Positions 19,003-26,608 of a stretch of 64,000 nt of DNA are shown here, piece by piece. Both the position numbers and the translations under genes were made by a program. The notes under the pieces are model-generated. The model worked only from the letters and a program-made list of their open reading frames with translations, searched no databases and had not been told where the DNA came from. Origin of the DNA: Dechloromonas denitrificans (lineage in GTDB: Bacteria > Pseudomonadota > Gammaproteobacteria > Burkholderiales > Rhodocyclaceae); assembly GCF_020510665.1 (NCBI RefSeq), contig NZ_CP075187.1, forward strand, positions 2,190,501-2,254,500, written 5' to 3'. The first letter of the stretch is position 1. Every line of letters begins with the position of its first letter.

Positions 19003-20433
19003 ATGCCGCGCAAGCCCGCAGCCTCAAAGAAGCCCGCCGTTACCAAGATCTTCGTCCTCGACACCAACGTGCTGATGCACGATCCCAGCAGCCTGTTCCG
19101 CTTTGAAGAGCACGACGTTTTCCTGCCGATCATGACGCTGGAAGAGCTCGACAATCACAAGAAGGGCATGTCCGAAATTGCCCGCAATGCCCGCCAGACA
19201 TCGCGTACGCTCGATGAACTGCTGGCCGCCAACGGCGAGGATGACATCGACGAGGGCATCGATCTTTACGGCCCATCAGCCAAACTGGCCAGCGGCCGCC
19301 TTTACCTGCAAACCGAAGCAATCAGCGCCGATCTGCCACAAGGCCTGCCGACCTCCAAGGTCGATAACCAGATCCTTTCGGTGGTCATCCACCTGCAGAA
19401 AAAATTTCCCAAGCGTCCGGTCATCCTGGTGTCGAAAGACATCAACATGCGCATCAAGTCGCGCGCCCTCAACCTGCTTGCCGAGGACTACTTCAACGAC
19501 AAGGTGCTCGAGGATACCGACATCCTGTACACCGGTACCCGCGCCCTGCCCGACAATTTCTGGGACAAGCACGGCAAGGGCATGGAGTCGTGGAAAAAGG
19601 AGGCCAAGACCTACTACAAGGTCAGTGGCCCGCTGTGCCCGCAAATGCTGGTCAATGAATTCGTCTGGATGGAAAAGGATGGCTTCACCGCCATCGTCAA
19701 GGAAACCTCCGGCAAAAGTGCCGTACTCGAAACCCTGGTTGATTACACGCATCCCAAAAATGCGGTATGGGGTATCACGGCACGCAATCGCGAGCAGAAT
19801 TTCGCGATGAACCTGCTGATGAACCCGGACATCGACTTCGTCACCCTGCTCGGCCAGGCCGGTACTGGCAAAACCCTGCTGACGCTCGCCGCCGGCTTGA
19901 CCCAGGTTCTCGAAAGCAAGCAGTTTGCCGAAATCATCATGACCCGGGCCACAGTCCCGGTCGGTGAGGACATCGGCTTCCTGCCTGGTACGGAAGAGGA
20001 AAAAATGGCCCCCTGGATGGGCGCGCTGGAAGACAATCTCGACGTCCTCACCCATACCGATGAAGCAAGCAGCGGCACCTACGGCGGCGACTGGGGTAAA
20101 GCGGCGACCAACGACATCATTCGTTCGCGAGTCAAGATCAAGTCGATGAACTTCATGCGCGGCCGGACCTTCCTGAAGAAGTACCTGATCATCGATGAAG
20201 CCCAGAATCTGACGCCCAAGCAGATGAAAACCCTGGTGACTCGCGCCGGTCCAGGAACCAAGGTTGTCTGCCTCGGCAATATTGCCCAGATCGACACTCC
20301 CTACCTGACAGAAGGGAGTTCAGGTCTGACTTACGTGGTCGACCGCTTTAAAGGCTGGGCTCACTCCGGTCACATAACGTTACAACGTGGTGAGCGTTCC
20401 CGCTTGGCGGACCATGCAGCCGAAGTGTTATAA
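19003..20433 (+). CDS. PhoH-family PIN-domain ATPase (PhoH2/YlaK type)
   Basis: 476 residues. N-terminal PIN nuclease-like domain (FVLDTNVLMHDPSSLF, MTLEELDNHKKG) joined to a PhoH ATPase domain with Walker A GQAGTGKTLL and Walker B YLIIDEAQNLTPKQ. Family members of this architecture are proposed RNA helicase/nucleases; the cellular role is unsettled. Stop codon TAA lies just before a terminator hairpin. Confidence 0.92.
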   Translation: MPRKPAASKKPAVTKIFVLDTNVLMHDPSSLFRFEEHDVFLPIMTLEELDNHKKGMSEIARNARQTSRTLDELLAANGEDDIDEGIDLYGPSAKLASGRLYLQTEAISADLPQGLPTSKVDNQILSVVIHLQKKFPKRPVILVSKDINMRIKSRALNLLAEDYFNDKVLEDTDILYTGTRALPDNFWDKHGKGMESWKKEAKTYYKVSGPLCPQMLVNEFVWMEKDGFTAIVKETSGKSAVLETLVDYTHPKNAVWGITARNREQNFAMNLLMNPDIDFVTLLGQAGTGKTLLTLAAGLTQVLESKQFAEIIMTRATVPVGEDIGFLPGTEEEKMAPWMGALEDNLDVLTHTDEASSGTYGGDWGKAATNDIIRSRVKIKSMNFMRGRTFLKKYLIIDEAQNLTPKQMKTLVTRAGPGTKVVCLGNIAQIDTPYLTEGSSGLTYVVDRFKGWAHSGHITLQRGERSRLADHAAEVL

Positions 20434-20453
20434 TCGCTGGAAATAACCAAAGG

Positions 20454-20478
20454 GGCCGTGTCAGCGACACGGCCTTTT
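20454..20478 (+). terminator. Intrinsic terminator after phoH
   Basis: Perfect 9-bp stem GGCCGTGTC / GACACGGCC with a 3-nt AGC loop, followed by TTTTCGTTT. It separates phoH from the next gene and argues against any start of that gene upstream of 20479. Confidence 0.9.
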
Positions 20479-20514
20479 CGTTTCAGCCACGGGCTGCTCT
20501 GCCGGAGGAAACTT

Positions 20515-21798
20515 TTGAAACGTCGTGATTTTCTAGTATCTGCCGCCGCTCTGACGCTTTTTGCAAGCGAAGCTGCCGCCGCAAAAAAACACAGCAGTGC
20601 CAAGGCTACTGCGGGCAAATCGTCTTCATCGAAATCCAGTGGTGCCAAGAAAGGCGCCACCTCGAAAAAGTCCGGACAATCGACGAAAAAAGGACGGCAC
20701 AGCTATCGCCAGGTAGCCGCCGGTCCCGTCACGCACACGGCCGACGATCCTGTCATCGAAAGACCCCCACAGGGTACTTCTGCCTCGCGCCTGCCGCCCG
20801 TCAAGGCAGCCGAACCACCCAGCGAATGGCGTACCTACGAAATCACCACTACGGTGAACCTAAAAAACACCAGTGGTCAAAGCAAGCTCTGGCTGCCGTT
20901 GCCACTGAATCAGGACACGCTCTTCCAGCGCACCCTGGGTCACTCGTGGGGTGGCAACCCAAACAATTCGAGCATGCGACGCCTACCCGATGGCGATCTC
21001 GAAGTATTTCGCTGCGAATGGAAGGAGAGTGGCGAGGCAACACTTCAGCTCACCACCCTGGTCACGACCGCGGACCGTCATTTCGACGTGACAAAGCGCA
21101 CCGTTGCGCCTGAGCGCGAAGATATTCTCCGACGCAACCTGCAGGCCTCCCAGTTGATCCCGAATGATGGCCTCGCATTCCAGCTTGGAGAGCGAATTGT
21201 TGGCCGCATCAAGGACCCGGTCGCCCAGGCGAAGGCAATTTATGACTGGGTCGTCGATAACTCAATCTATGACCCCAGCCTCCCTGGCTGCGGCACTGGC
21301 GATGTCCGCAAGCAGCTGATTCAAGGACAGTACGGTGGACGCTCTGCCGATATCAACGGGCTTTTTGTTTCGATTTGTCGGGCCATCGGCATCCCGGCAC
21401 GCTGTGTCTACGGCTTGCGCGTAGGGCCATCGCGCCTGTTCCGCAGCCTGGGCTTGAACAGCAGCGACGCAACGCGCGGACAACACGTCCGGGCAGAGTT
21501 CTACATCCCTGGCTACGGCTGGATTCCGGTCGATCCCAGCGATGTACGCCGCTCGATTGCACTGGAAGGCTACTCGGACCGCGACAGCAAGCTTCTGTCG
21601 CTGAAAAAAATCCTGTTCGGCGTATGGGAAATGAACTGGATTGCATTCAATGTCGGCAGTGACATCACCCTGCCCGGACAGAGCCGGATACTGCCCTTCC
21701 TGCTGCTTCCACAGCTCGAATCAAATGCCGGGCGGCTTGATGGAACCAACCCGGCAGCTATTCAATATACGATCAGCACACGCGGTGTCGAGCTCTGA
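20515..21798 (+). CDS. Tat-exported transglutaminase-like protein with Ser at the nucleophile
   Basis: 427 residues from a TTG start preceded by a strong GGAGG (20504-20508). The N terminus KRRDFLVSAAALTLF matches a twin-arginine signal; a Lys/Ser/Ala-rich linker follows (about 25-65). The C-terminal half is a transglutaminase/protease-like core ending in QHVRAEFYIPGYGWIPVDPSD, which carries the expected His and Asp. The usual nucleophile motif G-x-C-A-D-x-N reads GGRSADIN, so the Cys is Ser277 (TCT codon). Possibly catalytically inactive or a Ser enzyme. A longer in-frame reading from 20458 would start inside a terminator. Confidence 0.85.
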   Translation: MKRRDFLVSAAALTLFASEAAAAKKHSSAKATAGKSSSSKSSGAKKGATSKKSGQSTKKGRHSYRQVAAGPVTHTADDPVIERPPQGTSASRLPPVKAAEPPSEWRTYEITTTVNLKNTSGQSKLWLPLPLNQDTLFQRTLGHSWGGNPNNSSMRRLPDGDLEVFRCEWKESGEATLQLTTLVTTADRHFDVTKRTVAPEREDILRRNLQASQLIPNDGLAFQLGERIVGRIKDPVAQAKAIYDWVVDNSIYDPSLPGCGTGDVRKQLIQGQYGGRSADINGLFVSICRAIGIPARCVYGLRVGPSRLFRSLGLNSSDATRGQHVRAEFYIPGYGWIPVDPSDVRRSIALEGYSDRDSKLLSLKKILFGVWEMNWIAFNVGSDITLPGQSRILPFLLLPQLESNAGRLDGTNPAAIQYTISTRGVEL

Positions 21799-21801
21799 AA
21801 C

Positions 21802-23208
21802 CTAGTTATCCGAGCTGACAAAACCACCGCCAGCCAGATTCTGGAAGCGGGTGAACTCACCCACGAAGTTCATCCGCACCGTTCCTGTCGGACCATTACG
21901 CTGCTTGCCGATAATCACTTCGGCAATCCCCTTGTCCGGGGTATCCGGCTTGTAATATTCCTCGCGGTACATCATCAGAATAACGTCCGCGTCCTGCTCG
22001 ATAGCGCCGGACTCGCGCAAGTCAGACATCATCGGACGCTTGTCGGTTCGCTCTTCGACCTTTCGGGAGAGCTGAGAAAGCGCCACGATAGGAACCTGCA
22101 ACTCCTTGGCGAGGGATTTGATCGAGCGTGAAATTTCGGACACTTCCGTTGCACGGTTTTCTCCCTGCTTGTTACCACTCATCAACTGGATGTAGTCGAT
22201 GACCAGCAAGCCGAGCTTCCCGCCATACTGCCGCGCCAAACGTCGTGCCCGAGCCCGCAGATTGGCCGGGCTGAGACCGCCGGTCTCGTCGATATAAATT
22301 GGTGCCTCATGCAACTTGCCGAGGGCAAAGGAGAGTTTTGACCACTCCTCGTCATTCATCCGGCCGGTTCGAAGATTCTGCGAGTTCAGACGTCCGATTG
22401 AAGCCAGCATCCGCATGGCCAACTGGGCGCCACCCATTTCCATCGAAAACACTCCGACCGGCAAACCAGTGTCGACCGCGACATTCTCCGCGATATTCAA
22501 GGCAAATGCCGTTTTCCCCATGGATGGGCGGCCGGCCACGATAATCAGGTCCCCCGGCTGGAAACCGGAGGTCTTTTGATCAAGGTCGATAAAACCGGTT
22601 GGCACGCCGGTAATGTCCGACGGGTTATCCCGGTCGTGCAGCTCCTGGATGCGCTCAACCACCTGGGTCAGCAAAGGGTTGATGTGCACAAAACCTTCAC
22701 TGTGCCCAGCCCCTGCTTCGGCGATCTTGAAAATCTTGGACTCGGCTTCGTCGAGCAAGGTTGCCGCATCACGCCCAAGGGGATTCAAGGCATCAGAGGC
22801 AATTTCATCTGCCGTCGCGACCAGTTGGCGCAACACGGCACGCTCTCGGACAATTTCAGCGTAACGCCGGATATTTGCAGCTGACGGCGTATTTGCTGCC
22901 AGTTCGCCCAAGTAAGCCAGGCCACCGGTCTGATCGCTTTCTCCTGCCGCATCGAGCGCCTCGGCCACGGTAACGACGTCAGCCGGCTTGGCTCGTTCGA
23001 GAAGGCCACGAATCTGACGAAAAATTCGCCGATGCTCATCACGATAGAAGTCGCTATCGGTGAGCAGATCGCCCATTCGGTCCCATGCCTGGTTATCAAG
23101 CAGGAGACCACCAAGAACGGATTGCTCGGCCTCGATCGAGTGCGGCGGGACACGTAGCTGAGCGAGGGAAGGATCGACAGATTTTGGTTTTGGCGGACGC
23201 TGGTTCAT
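21802..23208 (-). CDS. dnaB: Replicative DNA helicase
   Basis: 468 residues. Hexameric 5'-3' helicase of the replication fork. N-terminal helical domain starts LRVPPHSIEAEQSVLGGLL; RecA-like domain with Walker A GRPSMGKTAFALN and LLVIDYIQLMSG. The start is 14 nt after the terminator that closes the rpsF operon. Tail-to-tail with the transglutaminase-like gene, 3 nt apart. Confidence 0.98.
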   Translation of the reverse strand: MNQRPPKPKSVDPSLAQLRVPPHSIEAEQSVLGGLLLDNQAWDRMGDLLTDSDFYRDEHRRIFRQIRGLLERAKPADVVTVAEALDAAGESDQTGGLAYLGELAANTPSAANIRRYAEIVRERAVLRQLVATADEIASDALNPLGRDAATLLDEAESKIFKIAEAGAGHSEGFVHINPLLTQVVERIQELHDRDNPSDITGVPTGFIDLDQKTSGFQPGDLIIVAGRPSMGKTAFALNIAENVAVDTGLPVGVFSMEMGGAQLAMRMLASIGRLNSQNLRTGRMNDEEWSKLSFALGKLHEAPIYIDETGGLSPANLRARARRLARQYGGKLGLLVIDYIQLMSGNKQGENRATEVSEISRSIKSLAKELQVPIVALSQLSRKVEERTDKRPMMSDLRESGAIEQDADVILMMYREEYYKPDTPDKGIAEVIIGKQRNGPTGTVRMNFVGEFTRFQNLAGGGFVSSDN

Positions 23209-23221
23209 CGGGAAGAGTGTA

Positions 23222-23253
23222 AATTAAAAAGGCCTCGCAAATGCGAGGCCTTT
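23222..23253 (-). terminator. Terminator of the rpsF-priB-rpsR-rplI operon
   Basis: Stem AAAGGCCTCGC / GCGAGGCCTTT with an ATTT loop, followed on the minus strand by TTAATTT, downstream of rplI and just upstream of dnaB. Confidence 0.92.
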
Positions 23254-23275
23254 CAATGAAACAGAGTAAGCGAAA

Positions 23276-23722
23276 TTACTCGGCAACCACAGCCACATTG
23301 ATGTTGGCCAGCACGTCGGTGTGCAGGGCAACGTCGAGCGGGAATTCACCGATCGTCTTGAGCGGGCCTTCCGGCATGCGAACAGCTGAACGATCGACGG
23401 CAAAGCCGGCAGCCTTCAGTGCTTCAGCAACGTCGGCATTACCGACGGAACCGAACAGGCGGCCATCCATACCGGCCTTGCGGGCAACGGTAACGGTGGT
23501 GCCGTTCATCTTGTCGGCAACGCCCTGGGCTGCAGCCAGCTTTTCAGCGGCCAGCTTTTCCAGTTCAGCGCGACGAGCTTCAAACTCAGCCATGGCAGCA
23601 GGCGTAGCACGCTTGGCCATACGCTTCGGGATCAGGAAATTACGGGCGTAACCGTCCTTGACCTTGACGACATCACCGAGGTTACCGAGGTTAACAACCT
23701 TCTCGAGCAGAATGATTTGCAT
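23276..23722 (-). CDS. rplI: 50S ribosomal protein L9
   Basis: 148 residues, normal length. N-terminal [32 protein letters not shown] is the L9 signature, binding domain I of 23S rRNA, followed by the connecting helix and the C-terminal domain. Last gene of the rpsF operon; strong codon bias. Confidence 0.98.
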   Translation of the reverse strand: MQIILLEKVVNLGNLGDVVKVKDGYARNFLIPKRMAKRATPAAMAEFEARRAELEKLAAEKLAAAQGVADKMNGTTVTVARKAGMDGRLFGSVGNADVAEALKAAGFAVDRSAVRMPEGPLKTIGEFPLDVALHTDVLANINVAVVAE

Positions 23723-23740
23723 GTTTCGTCTCCTCGAAAA

Positions 23741-24016
23741 TTATTGATGGTTATCGGTGTAAGGCAGCAGAGCCAGGAAGCGGGCGCGCTTGATTGCGGT
23801 GCCCAGCTGACGCTGATAGCCGGCCTTGGTACCGGTCAGACGAGCCGGCATGATCTTGGCGTTTTCCTGGATGTATTCCTTGAGAACGTCTACATCTTTG
23901 TAGTCGATCTGTTCGACCTTTTCAGCCGTGAAGCGGCAGAATTTGCGACGCTTGAACAGGCCGCCACCGCGCTTCTTTTTCTTGTCGTCATCCTTCTTCT
24001 TGAAGAATCGAGCCAT
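23741..24016 (-). CDS. rpsR: 30S ribosomal protein S18
   Basis: 91 residues with a Lys-rich N terminus ([26 protein letters not shown]) and the conserved [32 protein letters not shown]. Partner of S6 in the 30S platform. Its start lies inside the 3' end of priB (29 nt overlap). Confidence 0.98.
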   Translation of the reverse strand: MARFFKKKDDDKKKKRGGGLFKRRKFCRFTAEKVEQIDYKDVDVLKEYIQENAKIMPARLTGTKAGYQRQLGTAIKRARFLALLPYTDNHQ

Positions 24017-24317
24017 TTTCGTTTCCTTCCAAAAATTCTATTGAGTGCACATGCAGTACGGGCATTTTGCTGTTGCGATTTCTGGCAGCCAGAAAACCTG
24101 TCACTTTGACACCCCCACTCAGAGGGACTGCTTCAAGCCAGCGGGCAGAATCACCCAAGGCCAAAACAGCAATTTCCACTTCTACCAGGCGCTCTGTTTT
24201 GTTTTCAATCTGTGAGGAGCTGTGTTGCAGCCATCCTTCACTGACTGGAATTCCTGCCGGCGTGTAGCGCAACGCTTTACGCTCAAGCAGCTTTCCAGTG
24301 ATTTCAAGACAGTTCAG
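23988..24317 (-). CDS. priB: Primosomal replication protein N (PriB), non-standard start
   Basis: Single-strand DNA-binding OB-fold protein of the PriA restart primosome; the position between rpsF and rpsR is diagnostic. The conserved N-terminal strand ([23 protein letters not shown]) is encoded, but no ATG, GTG or TTG lies in frame ahead of it. The first TTG (24272) would remove 15 residues including the first strand. I therefore place the start at CTG 24317, giving 109 residues, with a weak GGGA nearby; an ATT at 24335 is the other candidate. The C-terminal tail overlaps rpsR by 29 nt. Confidence 0.8.
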   Translation of the reverse strand: MNCLEITGKLLERKALRYTPAGIPVSEGWLQHSSSQIENKTERLVEVEIAVLALGDSARWLEAVPLSGGVKVTGFLAARNRNSKMPVLHVHSIEFLEGNENGSILQEEG

Positions 24318-24340
24318 CCGTAATCCCGTACAAATATCCG

Positions 24341-24712
24341 TTAAGCAGCCGGTGCTTCGACGGCAGCTTCACCAGCCAGCAAAGACTTGGACTTTTCTTC
24401 CTTCATCATCGGGGAAGGAGTCGTCACAGCAGCCTTCATCTTGACGGTCAGGTGGCGCAGAACAGCGTCGTTGAACTTGAACGAATGTTCGAGTTCATTG
24501 AGCGTTTCACCTTCGCACTCGATGTTCATCAGGACGTAGTGAGCTTTGTGGATCTTCTGGATCGGGTAAGCCAGCTGACGACGGCCCCAATCTTCAAGAC
24601 GGTGGATCGTGCCGTTCTTTGCGGTAACGATGGCGCGGTAACGCTCGACCATGCCTGGCACTTGTTCGCTTTGGTCCGGGTGGACGATAAAGACGATTTC
24701 GTAATGGCGCAT
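24341..24712 (-). CDS. rpsF: 30S ribosomal protein S6
   Basis: 123 residues. [25 protein letters not shown] is the S6 signature, with [16 protein letters not shown] and HYVLMNIE; the C-terminal tail is Ala/Glu rich. First gene of the operon with priB, rpsR and rplI. AGGAG lies just ahead of the ATG, and a leader hairpin precedes it. Confidence 0.98.
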   Translation of the reverse strand: MRHYEIVFIVHPDQSEQVPGMVERYRAIVTAKNGTIHRLEDWGRRQLAYPIQKIHKAHYVLMNIECEGETLNELEHSFKFNDAVLRHLTVKMKAAVTTPSPMMKEEKSKSLLAGEAAVEAPAA

Positions 24713-24733
24713 GCAAACTCCTTTTGGCTAATA

Positions 24734-24759
24734 CCCCCCGCCATGCGGTCGCGGTGGGG
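24734..24759 (-). promoter_or_regulatory. Candidate S6:S18 leader hairpin upstream of rpsF
   Basis: On the minus strand the leader forms CCCC-A-CCGC / GGCGGGGGG around an 8-nt loop containing CCG, ending about 20 nt before the rpsF ATG. In many bacteria an rpsF leader hairpin with a CCG element binds the S6:S18 complex for feedback control. I match position and general shape only; the exact consensus was not tested. Confidence 0.4.
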
Positions 24760-24766
24760 CAAGGTT

Positions 24767-24800
24767 GAAAAGCCCACGACTATAGCAGAAATCGTGGGCT
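24767..24800 (-). terminator. Terminator after the acyl-CoA dehydrogenase gene
   Basis: Stem AGCCCACGA / TCGTGGGCT with a 12-nt loop and TTTT on the 3' side in the minus direction, between the dehydrogenase stop and the rpsF leader. Confidence 0.85.
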
Positions 24801-24826
24801 TAGAGGGAAAAACAAAGGCTTATTTA

Positions 24827-26608
24827 TTAAAAACCATCGTCATCGATCTGAAGCGCACCAACAGCACCGGTGATAACAGACTCAGCCAAGCCCTCCGCCT
24901 GAGTCAAAAAGTGGTCAGCATAGAAGCGGGTTGTAGCCAGCTTGGCTTTCCAGAAAGGGTCCGTATCACCGGACGACAACCTGGCACGGGCAATAACCGC
25001 TGCCCGCCCTAGTTGCCAACCTCCGGCAACAATCCCCAGCAGATAAAGAAACGGCACAGCGCCGGCATGAACCGCTTTGGTATCCGACGAAAATGTCTCG
25101 ACAATCCAGGAAACAGCCTTTTCCAGCGCGTCGACCGCAGCATTCTGACGGGCACCTACGTGCGACAGATCATCATCGAGCTGTAGTGCAGCGGCACGCA
25201 TATCTGCAATCAAGGCTGCAATCGTCGCCCCTTTTTCACGAGCAATCTTCCTGCCAATCAGATCGTTTGCCTGAATTGCCGTTGTACCTTCGTAAATTGC
25301 AGTGATTCGCGCATCGCGCAGATGCTGGGCTGCACCCGTTTCCTCGATATAACCCATGCCGCCGTGAACTTGCACGCCGAGCGAGGCAATATCGATGGCA
25401 CTCTCGGTACTCCACCCCTTCACCACTGGAATCATCAAATCAGCAAAGGCCTGACCGCGCTGGCGAGCAAGCGCATCCGGGTTGGCATGCGCGTGATCCT
25501 GTGCCGTTGCCGTCACATAGGCCAAAGCTCGCATTGCCTCGATCCGGGCACGCATCGACATCAACATGCGTCGAACGTCAGGATGCTTGATAATCGGGAC
25601 TTTCGGCCCGCCACGTACACCAACCTCAGCCCCCTGCACACGATCCCTGGCGTAGGCAACTGCCCGCTGGTAAGCCCGCTCGGCGTCACCCAGACCTTCC
25701 AGGCCGACATTGAAGCGGGCTGCGTTCATCATGATGAACATGTATTCCAGACCACGATTCTCTTCACCAACCAGCGTCCCGATAGCACCACCATTGTCGC
25801 CAAAGGCCAGAACGGCAGTTGGGCTACCATGAATACCCAGCTTGTGCTCAATCGAGACACAGAAGACGTCATTACGCTCGCCCGGCTCACCTGCTGCATC
25901 GAGCAGGAACTTCGGAACTACAAAAAGGGAAATCCCCTTGACCCCCTCCGGGGCATCGGGCGTGCGAGCCAGAACCAGATGGACAATATTGTCCGCCATG
26001 TCGTGCTCGCCGTAGGTAATGAAGATTTTCTGGCCAAAAATCCTGTAGGTACCATCTCCGACAGGCTCTGCACGACTGCGCACGGCTGCAAGATCTGACC
26101 CCGCCGAGGGCTCGGTCAGATTCATCGTACCCGTCCACTCACCGGAGACCAGTTTCGGCAAATACGTCGCTTTCTGAGCATCCGTACCGGCGATCATCAG
26201 TGCCTCGATAGCTCCCTGGGTCAACATCGGACACAAGGAAAAAGCATGATTGGAGGCCTTCCACATTTCACTGACGGCAGCAGATAGCAAACGGGGCAAG
26301 CCCTGGCCGCCGAACTCGGGGTCGCAACCCAAGCCATTCCAGCCATTGTCCACAAATTGACGATAAGCCTCCTTGAAGCCAGGCGAGGTGGTTACCACCT
26401 TATCCGCCCACTTGGCCCCCTCTCGATCACCCACCCGATTCAGCGGGGAAAGAACCTCACCCGCAAACTTGGCAGCCTCATCGAGAATTGCATCAACCAC
26501 ATCCGGAGAAGCCTCTTCACAACCAGGCAGCGCTACAACCTGATCCAGGCCTGCCAGCTCCTGCATGACAAAACGGATGTCCTTCAGCGGTGCAACATAT
26601 TCGCTCAT
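24827..26608 (-). CDS. Acyl-CoA dehydrogenase, DmdC/large subfamily
   Basis: 593 residues, the length of the long acyl-CoA dehydrogenase subgroup that includes 3-methylmercaptopropionyl-CoA dehydrogenase. FAD-dependent alpha,beta-oxidation of a CoA thioester, with electrons passing to ETF (etfAB lie 2.5 kb upstream). Motifs: MNLTEPSAGSDLAAVRSRA, GEENRGLEYMFIMMNAARFNVGLEGLG, QVHGGMGYIEETGAAQHLRDARI and AIYEGTTAIQANDL. The start ATG overlaps the stop of the FimV-like gene (ATGA). The true substrate cannot be read from sequence. Confidence 0.9.
   Translation of the reverse strand: MSEYVAPLKDIRFVMQELAGLDQVVALPGCEEASPDVVDAILDEAAKFAGEVLSPLNRVGDREGAKWADKVVTTSPGFKEAYRQFVDNGWNGLGCDPEFGGQGLPRLLSAAVSEMWKASNHAFSLCPMLTQGAIEALMIAGTDAQKATYLPKLVSGEWTGTMNLTEPSAGSDLAAVRSRAEPVGDGTYRIFGQKIFITYGEHDMADNIVHLVLARTPDAPEGVKGISLFVVPKFLLDAAGEPGERNDVFCVSIEHKLGIHGSPTAVLAFGDNGGAIGTLVGEENRGLEYMFIMMNAARFNVGLEGLGDAERAYQRAVAYARDRVQGAEVGVRGGPKVPIIKHPDVRRMLMSMRARIEAMRALAYVTATAQDHAHANPDALARQRGQAFADLMIPVVKGWSTESAIDIASLGVQVHGGMGYIEETGAAQHLRDARITAIYEGTTAIQANDLIGRKIAREKGATIAALIADMRAAALQLDDDLSHVGARQNAAVDALEKAVSWIVETFSSDTKAVHAGAVPFLYLLGIVAGGWQLGRAAVIARARLSSGDTDPFWKAKLATTRFYADHFLTQAEGLAESVITGAVGALQIDDDGF
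25130..25142 (-). repeat. Dispersed word TGCTGCGGTCGAC, copy 5
   Basis: Exact match inside the acyl-CoA dehydrogenase gene, co-directional, read as AAVD. Confidence 0.8.

Noticed and set aside
20404..20434. Promoter TTGGCG...TATAAT at the phoH stop for the transglutaminase-like gene
   Set aside because: The spacer is 19 bp and any transcript would run into the terminator at 20454-20478.
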